Below are positions 31,693 through 39,691 of a stretch of DNA of 58,582 bases, piece after piece. The first letter of the stretch is position 1, and each line of letters starts with the position of its first letter. This DNA comes from a virus. The notes under the pieces are model-generated. The model searched no databases. It worked only from the letters and a program-made list of their open reading frames with translations, and was not told the DNA's origin. Location of the stretch: IMG/VR virus record IMGVR_UViG_3300046167_000222, positions 1-58,582 of that record, one strand, 5' to 3'. Position numbers and translations under genes: made by a program.

Positions 31693-31984
31693 TGACTTGT
31701 GTGAGCGTTACAAAGTCTCAATGCTCACATTCAAAAGGTTTGTCCGGGCGAATGGGTTGCAATATTTAAGGATTGGCAACTCATTCGCAATGAATCAAGA
31801 TCAGTTTGAACTGTTAGAAGAATCGATGACGCGATGTTATCTATCCACAAAAGAGGCGAAGTTTGGCACATCCGTGGCACCGTCAGCTATGCGGGTGAGA
31901 CACGCAACATCAGAAGATCAACAGGACAAAAGATCAGGCGGCAGGCCGAGGAAGTTTGCCGAGCCTATGAGCAGCGTATCTTAA
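31676..31984 (+). CDS. Excisionase-like helix-turn-helix protein
   Basis: From ATG 31676. The first 50 residues (HFDDLCERYKVSMLTFKRFV, RANGLQYLRIGNSFAMNQDQ, FELLEESM) look like a MerR/Xis-type winged helix. The remaining part overlaps the integrase gene by 151 nt in another frame and reads as low quality, so the true protein may be shorter, ending near the integrase start. It would bind arms of the att site and favour excision. Confidence 0.6.
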   Translation: MTYHFDDLCERYKVSMLTFKRFVRANGLQYLRIGNSFAMNQDQFELLEESMTRCYLSTKEAKFGTSVAPSAMRVRHATSEDQQDKRSGGRPRKFAEPMSSVS

Positions 31985-32790
31985 ATGAAATGCGGGGTGG
32001 GGATAACCTCACCCCCTTCTTTGAATTGGCAGAGGATTGGGTATCTCTTGGTCGCGGAGATACCGACAATCGGAACGCCTTGCTCTTGTCTAATTTCTTT
32101 AAGAGCAAAGCAGCATCCGAAATAAACACAGAAGCGTGGAACCTTTTGGTTCGCCGCAAGCTGAAAGGTTGTAGTAATTCACACATCAACCGTATTAGAG
32201 CGACACTTGTAGCGATATTAAACCACGCTTCTGTGACTATAATTATACCACGGCGAAAAGAATTAAACGATAGAGTAAGGTTTTTATCTTACGAAGATCA
32301 GGAAAAATTATTGTCGTGCTACCCTGATTTCATCAGGCATTATTTTATTACGCTATGCTATCAAGGATTCCGCAGACAAGAAGCGTTGAACCTACAGCGG
32401 CAAGGCGTAAACTTTGAGAGCAACACCATTCAACTCAAGGTCAAGGGTGGCAAGCTTCTTACTGTACCTATGCATCCAAGAGTACGCGAAGCGTTGCTGC
32501 CCCACATAAGGCAGAGCAACGCGCAGCTAGTGTTCCTTAACAAAGCAGGCAAGCCTTATTCATTTGGAGATAGCCTCAAAGGATTGCATAATAGAGCCTG
32601 CAAAAATGCAGGCATCAATGACTTTACTATCCATGATTGGAGACACCATTTTGCCAGCCGATTGATGATGGCTGGTGCTGACTTAAACTCTCTAATGAAA
32701 TTAGGTGGTTGGGAATCTGAGAAGATGGTGTTTCGATACGCATCAGTTTCTAATGAACACACCAGAGACACACTGGAGAAACTTAAATGA
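31834..32790 (+). CDS. int: Tyrosine integrase
   Basis: 318 residues. Catalytic residues are visible: Arg180 (GFRRQEAL), Lys204 or Lys207 (KVKGGK), His267 and Arg270 (HDWRHHF), Trp293 (LGGW) in place of the second His, and Tyr302 (FRYAS). The N-terminus (HKRGEVWHIRGTVSYAGETR, IRRSTGQ) is the small arm-binding beta domain, followed by the core-binding helices. It lies next to the tRNA-Thr-like att site, its expected target. Confidence 0.94.
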   Translation: MLSIHKRGEVWHIRGTVSYAGETRNIRRSTGQKIRRQAEEVCRAYEQRILNEMRGGDNLTPFFELAEDWVSLGRGDTDNRNALLLSNFFKSKAASEINTEAWNLLVRRKLKGCSNSHINRIRATLVAILNHASVTIIIPRRKELNDRVRFLSYEDQEKLLSCYPDFIRHYFITLCYQGFRRQEALNLQRQGVNFESNTIQLKVKGGKLLTVPMHPRVREALLPHIRQSNAQLVFLNKAGKPYSFGDSLKGLHNRACKNAGINDFTIHDWRHHFASRLMMAGADLNSLMKLGGWESEKMVFRYASVSNEHTRDTLEKLK

Positions 32791-32828
32791 GAAAACGTCA
32801 ACGAAATCCGGTAGTTATAAACAATGTA

Positions 32829-32880
32829 CTTACCCTTGGTAAGGGTGAGGTCGCGTGTTCGAATCACGCTGGCAGCACCA
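32829..32880 (+). other. attP: attP: 3' half of tRNA-Thr(GGT)
   Basis: From the anticodon arm onward the sequence is a perfect tRNA: stem CTTACCC/GGGTGAG, loop TTGGTAA with anticodon GGT, variable AGGTC, T arm GCGTG-TTCGAAT-CACGC, acceptor TGGCAGC, discriminator A and CCA. The 5' half is missing: upstream is integrase-end sequence. This is the usual attP of phages that rebuild a tRNA gene on integration. The rest of the 224-nt gap to 33014 holds one operator-like site (32934-32945). Confidence 0.85.
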
Positions 32881-32933
32881 TTCTTTCCTTAATAAACAAA
32901 GCCTTACGCAGCCATTTGTTCTGGCTAATGACC

Positions 32934-32945
32934 TGCATTTATGCA
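32934..32945. promoter_or_regulatory. Operator-like palindrome TGCA-TTTA-TGCA
   Basis: Between the att site and the gene at 33015. A half-site TGCATTAATG at 33008-33017 overlaps that gene's start codon. Confidence 0.5.
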
Positions 32946-33014
32946 TTGTTCTACACCTTTATACACCTTTATAACCCCTATTAAGCACACCAGACGCACA
33001 GAGGAAATGCATTA

Positions 33015-33305
33015 ATGAAGCGCGGAAAACAAATCAGGCCATCACAAAGATACAGCAGAGAGATGCCGCAGTATCATTACTCTCCATCGTTGGAAGTAAA
33101 CGCTCGCAAAGAAGCAGAAGCTAACAAGAAGGCATGGCAACAGAATGCAGCATCGCTGTCCGATGATGCTTTTGCAGATGATGCTGTTACGGATGATGAG
33201 GTTGGCACAATCTATCACCGGCAAACAGAGATAGCCACAGGCTGGTCGCAGCTTGGTGGTCATTCAGAAAGCAACAATGAAATAGGAAGGAACACAAAGA
33301 CATGA
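33015..33305 (+). CDS. Hypothetical protein
   Basis: 96 residues; GAGG lies 11 nt before ATG. Basic N-terminus (KRGKQIRPSQRYSREMPQYH), helical middle, acidic DDAFADDAVTDDEVG and a polar C-terminus. No family recognised. The end overlaps the next ATG by 4 nt. Confidence 0.6.
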   Translation: MKRGKQIRPSQRYSREMPQYHYSPSLEVNARKEAEANKKAWQQNAASLSDDAFADDAVTDDEVGTIYHRQTEIATGWSQLGGHSESNNEIGRNTKT

Positions 33306-33619
33306 ACAGAAGCGATTGTTTAGAGCTTGCATTCAATGCAATCCAAGACAGAGGTGCAAGCTATGGCACACCAGAAGCAAACTTCAAAAGAATAGCCAAG
33401 CTATGGTCTGTCTATAAAGATGTGCAGTTCACTGTCAAAGATGTCGGCATGATGATGACACTGCTAAAGATAGCGCGTCTTCAACACACCGACCATGACG
33501 ATTCATTTGTTGACATAGCTGGCTATGCAGCGGTTACTGCCGAAGCGATCTCCGGTATTGCAGATACTCAGCACCCTCAAGAGGATCCGCAAAACATTGT
33601 ACCCATGAAACAGGATTAG
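33302..33619 (+). CDS. DUF6378-like protein
   Basis: 105 residues: FNAIQDRGASYGTPEANFKR, IAKLWSVYKDV, MMMTLLKIARLQHTDHDDSF, VDIAGYAAVTAE. This is the RG-x-YG-x-PE-NF ... K-x-AR ... D-x-AGY pattern of a common small phage family (DUF6378 by recall), related in style to MazG-like folds; function unknown. Its 3' end overlaps the convergent phosphoesterase gene by 86 nt. Confidence 0.75.
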   Translation: MNRSDCLELAFNAIQDRGASYGTPEANFKRIAKLWSVYKDVQFTVKDVGMMMTLLKIARLQHTDHDDSFVDIAGYAAVTAEAISGIADTQHPQEDPQNIVPMKQD

Positions 33620-34550
33620 GATTATGCGGATCAATGATCTGAAAAATTGCCTGACCAAAACGCTGCTGTTCAAATCCTTTGACGAAGGCGTAAGTGTCAT
33701 GGAATTTGTAGCCTCTCGCTCTGGCAAGCCACGCTGTTGTTTCCTGCTCCACCAATTCGATCTGACCCAAAGCCCAGTTGTGCTTGTGTCCACTGATGTA
33801 CAGAGAAGCGTTCGACTTAAACTTAGCCATCTTGTTCTGGGCATGAAGGCTGTTCCATTGGGAATGACCCGGCATATCATGGGCGGCGTGGATGCGGCAG
33901 GATCTGCCGTTCGGGAACTTCAACTCAACTCGCGCCTCCCAATCCTCAAGAATACTATGAGGAGAGCGCATCCATTTAAGCGGATCACCGGCACCAGACC
34001 ACATGTCGTGGTTGCCGCCAATCAGAATGAGAGGGTTCATCTCGTTAATTAACCACTCGACTAGCTTCCATGCTGTCTTGTGAGAGGTGTCTTGCTCGCC
34101 GTATAAGCGTCCTAGACGGCCTACCCAATTGTTCTGGTAGTCACCTAGGTTGCAGCCATACACACCCTCATACTCGTTGATTATACGCAGATGCTCACGC
34201 AGATTATCCCAATCGCAATAGTTGTCATCGATGTGTGGATCACCCATCCATAGCAAACCAATGGGTTCATCCGATTTCATCTCAATCGGTATCCATTTCT
34301 TTGCGTCACGATTAGCTTTGCGTTTCTTGAAACGGCTATGAAGATGATCGATCACCTCATCAATAGGAATGTCATCTTCTGGCAGTGGTGGGATGTTGTA
34401 TCTGCTATCAGCAAAGCTTTCCTTTGCTTTTTGAATACGGTTTTGAAGCGTTGCCAATGGTATACCGCTGGCTTCAGATGCTAACTTTAATGTGCCATGT
34501 GTGTCGTATAGTTTCTGGGCTTCATCAAGTTGCTCTTTACTGAGTGTCAT
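33534..34550 (-). CDS. Calcineurin-like metallophosphoesterase (copy 2, complete)
   Basis: 338 residues. A helix-turn-helix-like N-terminus (THGTLKLASEASGIPLATLQ) is followed by the phosphoesterase core: GDPHIDD, GCNLGDYQNNW, GGNHDMW, IHAAHDMPGHSQW and ISGHKHNW. These are the five metal-binding blocks of the calcineurin/Mre11-like family. Substrate is unknown; nucleic acid is possible given the N-terminal domain. It is the last gene of the leftward late operon, overlaps the lysozyme gene by 14 nt and ends opposite the DUF6378-like gene. Confidence 0.85.
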   Translation of the reverse strand: MTLSKEQLDEAQKLYDTHGTLKLASEASGIPLATLQNRIQKAKESFADSRYNIPPLPEDDIPIDEVIDHLHSRFKKRKANRDAKKWIPIEMKSDEPIGLLWMGDPHIDDNYCDWDNLREHLRIINEYEGVYGCNLGDYQNNWVGRLGRLYGEQDTSHKTAWKLVEWLINEMNPLILIGGNHDMWSGAGDPLKWMRSPHSILEDWEARVELKFPNGRSCRIHAAHDMPGHSQWNSLHAQNKMAKFKSNASLYISGHKHNWALGQIELVEQETTAWLARARGYKFHDTYAFVKGFEQQRFGQAIFQIIDPHNPNPVSWVQCFADPLEGAEYLQYRRSLRQ

Positions 34551-34960
34551 TACAATCCAACATAAGTTGTTTAAGGGCTGGTCCTCGCGTTTTTATTTGC
34601 TGATACCAGAGAGAATCTTCCATTTGAGCAGCAGCCTCGTTGAAGTCTCTATCCTCTAGCGCAGCAATTAACTTTTTGAAGCGCGAGAATCGAGGCCACC
34701 CAAGGTTGAACACCATCGATGCAAGCACTAGCTGCGCCTGGATCAGGCAGATCACGCCACCAATCCATGCGGTCATCAAGCTCATCAATAGCAACCTTAA
34801 CGTCATCGGCAAGAATGACTTTGGCTGCATGCTCTGAGATAGGTGTCTGAAGGTTATGCCCATATCCGATTGTCGGTACGCCAACAGTATCGGTATACAT
34901 ACTAAGGCTCTTGCCCTCATGCTCTGCAATGAGGTCAGTCAACTCTGATACTACAATCAT
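34537..34960 (-). pseudogene. Endolysin, frameshifted (copy 2)
   Basis: Same protein as copy 1, but one extra C near 34738 (GCGCCTGG versus GCGCTGG) breaks the frame at about residue 74. The catalytic E-D-T residues are before the break. The indel is one base in a short run and may be an error. One residue (Gln) is added at the C-terminus relative to copy 1. Confidence 0.75.
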
Positions 34961-35298
34961 TTCTTAAACATCTTTGTTAGCTGTTGAACGCCGAAGCTGG
35001 CGGCAAACACAACACCAACGGCTGTTTTGTAGAAGTCAGGCATTGACTGCAACGCATCGAAGCCACGCTGCACGATGTCTTCATGCCCTGTGAATGCTAA
35101 TATAAGGGGGATGCTTACCAGAATTGTAAGCCATTCATCTTTCCAAGATGATGCAGAAGCAGATGCCATTGTCTGGTTCCACTCCTGTTCGCCAGCAGCT
35201 ACACGCTTGGCTACCTCAACCTTGGCTTTCTGTGTCTCGACCTTGCCTTCCATCCATGTGCCAGCAAGAGAGGCAACAGCATTGATAATAGCAATCAT
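34957..35298 (-). CDS. Holin-like protein of the 3-TM type (copy 2)
   Basis: 113 residues. Same as copy 1 except the segment before the second hydrophobic region, where NQTMASASASSWKDEW replaces NIEQAKNSNASLKDEW. Both hydrophobic segments are unchanged. Confidence 0.75.
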   Translation of the reverse strand: MIAIINAVASLAGTWMEGKVETQKAKVEVAKRVAAGEQEWNQTMASASASSWKDEWLTILVSIPLILAFTGHEDIVQRGFDALQSMPDFYKTAVGVVFAASFGVQQLTKMFKK

Positions 35299-35450
35299 TT
35301 CTTAAGCCACCGCTGCACTGTCTCCATCTCGTAGATGCGAAGCGCAGTCCATACAATAGTAAAGACAGCGGCTACTGGTGGAAGCATGTCTGTCACTGAA
35401 CCCACCGTTGCGAATATTGCTGCACTATCTAATATATCTTTCTGATCCAT
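35295..35450 (-). CDS. Small membrane protein in lysis cassette (copy 2)
   Basis: 51 residues, differs from copy 1 only at residue 6 (Ile for Leu). Stop again overlaps the next ATG. Confidence 0.7.
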   Translation of the reverse strand: MDQKDILDSAAIFATVGSVTDMLPPVAAVFTIVWTALRIYEMETVQRWLKK

Positions 35451-35458
35451 GAGTTAAC

Positions 35459-35906
35459 CTACTGCATTAATGCATAATACAAAACGCACATTATCACGCC
35501 ACCAACTAAGAACACAGATACGCCAATAAGAATGTACTCAACGATTTCTTCTTGCCGTCTCTCTGCTTCAATCTGCTCTTGCTTTTTCTTTTTTCTTATT
35601 TCGCCTTGGATCTTTATTATCTGTTGCCAAGCATTCATGCCGTACTGACCAGTGATAAAATTACGAAGCTCGTTCTCCATCTGCTCTGCCTTTCTTCATA
35701 GCTGCAAATGTTTCTAATGCTTCTTCTTCTACCGATCCAATGCGTCTGCCTTTTGCCTTAGAGTGGCCTTCCTTGACAGCGTTGATGCCTTGCATCCACC
35801 TACCCAAATCGCCAGCCATTTGCTCGATGTCTCTCCCATGCTGAAAGGCAGAGCAAATAGCTTTGTATGCTGTGCTAGCAAGCGCAATTCCGGTGACTGG
35901 ATCCAT
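35459..35906 (-). pseudogene. Membrane-anchored coiled-coil protein, frameshifted (copy 2)
   Basis: Homologue of 1237-1683. One extra base near 35692 (CCTTTCTTCAT versus CCTTTTTCAT) splits it after about residue 70. The C-terminal coiled coil and membrane segment are otherwise unchanged. Confidence 0.75.
35462..35475. promoter_or_regulatory. Operator-like palindrome (copy 2)
   Basis: CTGCATTAATGCAT, identical to 1240-1253 and at the same place between genes. Confidence 0.6.
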
Positions 35907-35911
35907 TCATG

Positions 35912-36295
35912 TTACGTCTTTGGATTGTCGGCTTTGATCTGAGCAACATGCGTTTGCCAAGCCTCAAGACCGTTTTCTGTAATGTACTCAAGCTGGCTTT
36001 CTAGTGTGCCGTAAGCTGTTTGTCTTGCGATGAGCCATGCTGGTCTGTTATCGACATATTCTTCTGGTTCTTCTTCTTCTTCAACGATAGGCTCAGGTTT
36101 AGCTGAAGCTGTGGAAGTGAAACCAACTGTTGCGAAGCTTGGTGCAACGCCAGTTTTTGGCGCAAACTGTAATGCCAAATCATCAAGGTCAGCCTCCGTC
36201 ATGTCAGCAGACAGAACAAGCTCTGCCCAACTATTGTCGGCATAGCGAAGTGTTGCGATGCCGCCTTCAATCTTTTCAATGTTATAATTTGTCAT
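35912..36295 (-). CDS. Hypothetical protein beside adhesin (copy 2)
   Basis: 127 residues from ATG 36295, which overlaps the upstream zinc-ribbon stop; an ATG at 36301 is possible. Same fold plan as 1689-2054, but the linker has an added acidic run (EEEEEPEEYVDN). Confidence 0.6.
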   Translation of the reverse strand: MTNYNIEKIEGGIATLRYADNSWAELVLSADMTEADLDDLALQFAPKTGVAPSFATVGFTSTASAKPEPIVEEEEEPEEYVDNRPAWLIARQTAYGTLESQLEYITENGLEAWQTHVAQIKADNPKT

Positions 36296-36435
36296 GTCCA
36301 TTTCCTCAGTGGGCAGGTAGCCGAAGCTAGTTCAACTTTTAGCGGCATAAAACAACCACACTTTTTGCATTGCCTAATGACTGATCGAAACCAATCACAC
36401 GCCTTACAAATCTCATAGCGTTCATCAGCCGTCAT
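36292..36435 (-). CDS. Small cysteine-rich zinc-ribbon protein (copy 2 only)
   Basis: 47 residues: MTADERYEICKACDWFRSVI, RQCKKCGCFMPLKVELASAT, CPLRKWT. The pattern C-x2-C, C-x2-C-x-C, then CP-x2-KW is a familiar small phage zinc-binding family (DUF6171-like, recall). It overlaps the adhesin stop and the next start by a few bases. Copy 1 has no counterpart. Confidence 0.75.
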   Translation of the reverse strand: MTADERYEICKACDWFRSVIRQCKKCGCFMPLKVELASATCPLRKWT

Positions 36436-37511
36436 GCCACTGAACCCGCTAGTGTGCCTGTGTTATTCATAGTAACTGATGTGCCTAATACGGCTGCGCC
36501 AGCAGCCCCGCCGCCAGCACCACCAGAACCGTTAGTACGATTGCCGTTAGCGCCTGTGTTACCGTTAGAGGCAGATTGACCGTAGGCTGCGCCAGATTGA
36601 CCTGACCCACCGTTGCCAGCATTTTGCCCGCCAGATGCGCCGCCCGATCCACTTGCAAGTGTCTGGTTGTAGCCTTGACCACGCCCGCCGTTACCGCCTG
36701 TGCCACCGCTGGTGTTTGTGTTACTCGTTACACTTCTGTAGCACTTAGCCGAATAGTAAGCGTCATCGTTGTACTGACAAGTGTGAGTTCCACTGCGAAA
36801 AGATGAATTTCCAAATTTACACCGGCAAACTTGGGTTCCTTTTTGCCCTACCTGATAAGATTGAGTGAACGAGCCACAGCGAGATAGGTTCATACAACCA
36901 CCGTCTGAGAAATCCCAGCCTTTTCCAGCAGATGTTCCTTGGTACTGGTTGCTAGTCGTGGAATACCGACCACCACCACCGTTGCCGCCCTTACCGCCGC
37001 CGCCGCCGCCAGCCAGCAAGCTGCCAGCGTTGTTGATTGTCACGTTTGAAGCTGCGTTATTGATAGCGTGACCGCCAGCACCACCGTTAGCTGTACCACC
37101 CTTGCCAATGATCGAACCGTTGTTGTTGATAACAAGAGTGCCAGCAAGAGTGCTTGGAATATCCAGCGCATCATCAGACACGCCGCCAATGGTAACGCCG
37201 CTGTTGATAAGGATTTCTTTTGGATAGTCTACAGCATAGTCAGAACCAAATAATGTGTCAGCGTCTTGATCGGTTGATTCTGTAGTGTATGTAAACCGAA
37301 AGCCTTTGGCTTGGCCGCGAAAGTTGGTAAAATTTATTATGCCACTTGTAGGCACAGACGCAGCTAAATTTACGCCAGTATTGTTAGCAGCCTTGGCACG
37401 AATGTTACTGCCGCCCCGATACAAATCAGAATAACTGATTGCACCGGAGCCACCCACAAACTCTGTGCGTAGATCACCAAAGGATACTGCGCCTGATGCT
37501 GCTATTGCCAT
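36432..37511 (-). CDS. Glycine-rich tail tip adhesin, cysteine-rich core (copy 2)
   Basis: 359 residues. Ends match copy 1 closely. Residues about 180-260 are replaced by a cysteine-rich core (GGCMNLSRCGSFTQSY, CRCKFGN, HTCQYND, AKCYRSV), with six cysteines that could form disulphides. Glycine-rich blocks frame it (GGGGGGKGGNGGGG, GGTGGNGGRGQG). Likely receptor-binding part with different specificity from copy 1. Confidence 0.75.
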   Translation of the reverse strand: MAIAASGAVSFGDLRTEFVGGSGAISYSDLYRGGSNIRAKAANNTGVNLAASVPTSGIINFTNFRGQAKGFRFTYTTESTDQDADTLFGSDYAVDYPKEILINSGVTIGGVSDDALDIPSTLAGTLVINNNGSIIGKGGTANGGAGGHAINNAASNVTINNAGSLLAGGGGGGKGGNGGGGRYSTTSNQYQGTSAGKGWDFSDGGCMNLSRCGSFTQSYQVGQKGTQVCRCKFGNSSFRSGTHTCQYNDDAYYSAKCYRSVTSNTNTSGGTGGNGGRGQGYNQTLASGSGGASGGQNAGNGGSGQSGAAYGQSASNGNTGANGNRTNGSGGAGGGAAGAAVLGTSVTMNNTGTLAGSVA

Positions 37512-37726
37512 TATGGAGTTCCAAAAGCTGTAATATCATCTGTAGCTATTACCGCACCCGCAGTCGTAAGCTTGAAAACCTCAACGCTGTTATAAATAAA
37601 CACCATATCAGAACCGTCTAAAGCAGAAGACCAGCCAGTGGGGAAAGCTGCAACATTATCTAATGCACCTGCAACGACATCTCCATTGGCATCAAGAAGA
37701 TCTGCTATATCTCTTGCTTTACTCAT
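37511..37726 (-). CDS. Small fibre-associated protein (copy 2)
   Basis: 71 residues. MSKARDIADLLDANGDVVAG and VAAFPTGW match copy 1; the central and C-terminal strands differ. Stop overlaps the adhesin start by 1 nt. Confidence 0.6.
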   Translation of the reverse strand: MSKARDIADLLDANGDVVAGALDNVAAFPTGWSSALDGSDMVFIYNSVEVFKLTTAGAVIATDDITAFGTP

Positions 37727-37735
37727 TTAATGCTC

Positions 37736-38116
37736 CTACGGTTTAGAAGGCCAGACAACATCTGCTAATGAAGAATACGTCTCGGTAATGTCACGCAATG
37801 CCTGACGATAAGTAGTCTGCGCCGCTGTCATCGAAAGATCGCTAGATGCCCACCAGTCTGTCGCTGCAATCAAGCGGTCACGTTCTTCACGGAGTAGCTT
37901 CATAGGCTCTGCTGCGCGAAGTTCTGCTGCCTTTGCGTTGACCTCAGACCAAGTTGTACCCCATTCAGCCACGTTGCTGCTTTCGATGGCAGAGCCATTA
38001 GCGTCTGCGCCTGTGACTTTGCGAAACATCTCGTTAAATTCGGCCTCTGTTGTAGGCTCACCACGCAAGACCCATTCGGTGATGCCTAACTCAGTTAGGG
38101 CTTGTGATATGCTCAT
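37736..38116 (-). CDS. Tail fibre assembly chaperone-like protein (copy 2 only)
   Basis: 126 residues. The C-terminus (LREERDRLIAATDWWASSDL, TAAQTTYRQALRDITETY) is the R-D-x-L-x3-TDW...YRQALRD motif of phage tail assembly chaperones (PF16778 type). Lies among fibre genes that copy 1 lacks. Confidence 0.75.
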   Translation of the reverse strand: MSISQALTELGITEWVLRGEPTTEAEFNEMFRKVTGADANGSAIESSNVAEWGTTWSEVNAKAAELRAAEPMKLLREERDRLIAATDWWASSDLSMTAAQTTYRQALRDITETYSSLADVVWPSKP

Positions 38117-38130
38117 TTTGTTTACTCCTA

Positions 38131-38652
38131 TTATGCTACTAAATATCCAAAGAATCGTGCGCCATCCCGAAGTGTGACGCTACTATCATCAATTATTCTA
38201 ATATATGGTGTAACAGTTTGATTTGCTGTAAGTTGAATTAACCCTGAACTGTTTCCAGTTTGATAGCTCCCACCTTGGTTGTCTTCAAGATACCTATATG
38301 CAAGGTCATTCGCACTATTAACAGGAGCATCGTCAATAAACATTTTCAAAGATAAATAGCTTGAGCCATCAATCGCATCAATCATAACACTACAGCCAAA
38401 ATGGTATATGCCATCAACCGGCGCAGCAAAAACAGCAGAACTGTTTAGAGTTACGTTGTTACCAATATCAAACTCTTTAGTGTCAAAAGAAACTTTTGTG
38501 TCGCTACCATAGTTTTGTCCAGTAAGGTTTGTACTTTGATAAACAGAAAACGCTGGTTTAGATGGTTGAAGAATACGACCACTGGTATCAACAGTCAGCG
38601 CAGTAGTACCCGCCGTGTTCTGGATTTGATTGACCTTTAGAATACTTGTCAT
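38131..38652 (-). CDS. C1q/TNF-like fibre protein (copy 2 only)
   Basis: 173 residues. A short N-terminal attachment motif (MTSILKVNQIQNTAGTTALT) shared with its neighbours leads into a C1q-like fold: KPAFSVYQSTNLTGQNYGS, KVSFDTKEFDIGNNVTLNS, FAAPVDGIYHFGCSVMID, ending FFGYLVA. Such domains trimerise and occur at tail fibre tips. Confidence 0.7.
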   Translation of the reverse strand: MTSILKVNQIQNTAGTTALTVDTSGRILQPSKPAFSVYQSTNLTGQNYGSDTKVSFDTKEFDIGNNVTLNSSAVFAAPVDGIYHFGCSVMIDAIDGSSYLSLKMFIDDAPVNSANDLAYRYLEDNQGGSYQTGNSSGLIQLTANQTVTPYIRIIDDSSVTLRDGARFFGYLVA

Positions 38653-39149
38653 TGGGCAATCTCCATTAGGGTCATTGTCCCGCCATTACCATAGCTAGGA
38701 TGGTTAAACATAACCTCACCTACTGCCGCACCTTGTAACTTGTAGGTTGTTGCTGATGTTGTTGCGGGGCTGTCATAGTAAAATACTGTTTGGAAATCCA
38801 TGAACCTATGGGTGGTGCTGTCTGGAACGTGTCCTGTGTGATATTGGTTTGTTGGTTCTTCACGAATTAGAGTGCTGTCTCTATACAAATTAGTACAAGC
38901 TACCTGCCAATTGCTAATGTTTGAAGCACCATTAATATAGATATGATTAACATAACAAATTAGTATCTTATTGCTTGAGTTTTGAGGCGTTATCGTAGCA
39001 GTCATACCCGGAATATCTGCAAAGGATGTGCTTGTTGTGCTTAAAAGTGAATTTGCAGAAACACTAACAACCTGCACAACGTGACCCGCAATCTGAACAC
39101 CGGAGCCGCTGGTCTTTTCGGTGATTGTATCAACGTATAGCGTACTCAT
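38649..39149 (-). CDS. Fibre-cluster structural protein (copy 2 only)
   Basis: 166 residues. N-terminal STLYVDTITEKTSGSGVQIA, then a beta-rich domain with FADIPGMTATITPQNSSNKI and a C-terminal GGTMTLMEIAQ. This architecture (YVDTITEKTSGSGV plus a jelly-roll-like domain) recurs in marine phage tail regions. Overlaps the next gene by 4 nt. Confidence 0.65.
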   Translation of the reverse strand: MSTLYVDTITEKTSGSGVQIAGHVVQVVSVSANSLLSTTSTSFADIPGMTATITPQNSSNKILICYVNHIYINGASNISNWQVACTNLYRDSTLIREEPTNQYHTGHVPDSTTHRFMDFQTVFYYDSPATTSATTYKLQGAAVGEVMFNHPSYGNGGTMTLMEIAQ

Positions 39150-39691
39150 TGTGCAATCTCCGTAAACCTTATAGTTGCTCTGCCCTCATCAGTAGAAGAA
39201 GGATAAACAGTACTGGTACTCGCACCGGATGTAGCGGTATCAACAGACACCGATACTGAATTACCTGTCGTGTTGTTTATTTGGATAGCCGCGTGGCTAT
39301 TTACTTTTAACCAAGCGCCACTGCCACCGTAGTCATATGCACCATGTGCCACTAATGCAAACTCCTCTGAACCATCGACCAAAACTCTGAATTTCATCCT
39401 ACCGTCCGCGCCGTTTGCCCTGTAACTGCGCTGATAAAAAGATATGTCTGCAATAATAGTGCTTGTTGATAATTGAGGGGTGAAACTGCCAGCAAACGCC
39501 TGTGAGTAGGTAGAGGACGTAGTAACAAAAGGGCTAGATGGAGTAACGTCAACTAAGGTTTCTTTGACCACACTTCCCGCTGGCAGTGTCGCACCATTCG
39601 GGAACGATGGCTTGCCTGTGCTTGCGTCAATCGTGACAGCAGACGTACCCGCCGCATTGTTTATTTGATCTACATTTAATATCGAAGCCAT
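39146..39691 (-). CDS. Fibre-cluster structural protein (copy 2 only)
   Basis: 181 residues. N-terminal ASILNVDQINNAAGTSAVTI matches the 173-residue protein's leader, and the C-terminus ATIRFTEIAQ matches that of the 166-residue protein, so the three genes look like a mix-and-match family. Beta-rich middle. Likely a fibre appendage. Confidence 0.65.
   Translation of the reverse strand: MASILNVDQINNAAGTSAVTIDASTGKPSFPNGATLPAGSVVKETLVDVTPSSPFVTTSSTYSQAFAGSFTPQLSTSTIIADISFYQRSYRANGADGRMKFRVLVDGSEEFALVAHGAYDYGGSGAWLKVNSHAAIQINNTTGNSVSVSVDTATSGASTSTVYPSSTDEGRATIRFTEIAQ

Noticed and set aside
32599-32610. TGCA-AAAA-TGCA within integrase as an operator
   Set aside because: It lies deep in the coding sequence at conserved residues (ACKNAG) and may be chance. 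I kept it in the motif count but do not call it an operator.
32829-32880. Functional tRNA gene
   Set aside because: The D arm and 5' acceptor strand are missing, so this is only the 3' half, as expected for attP.
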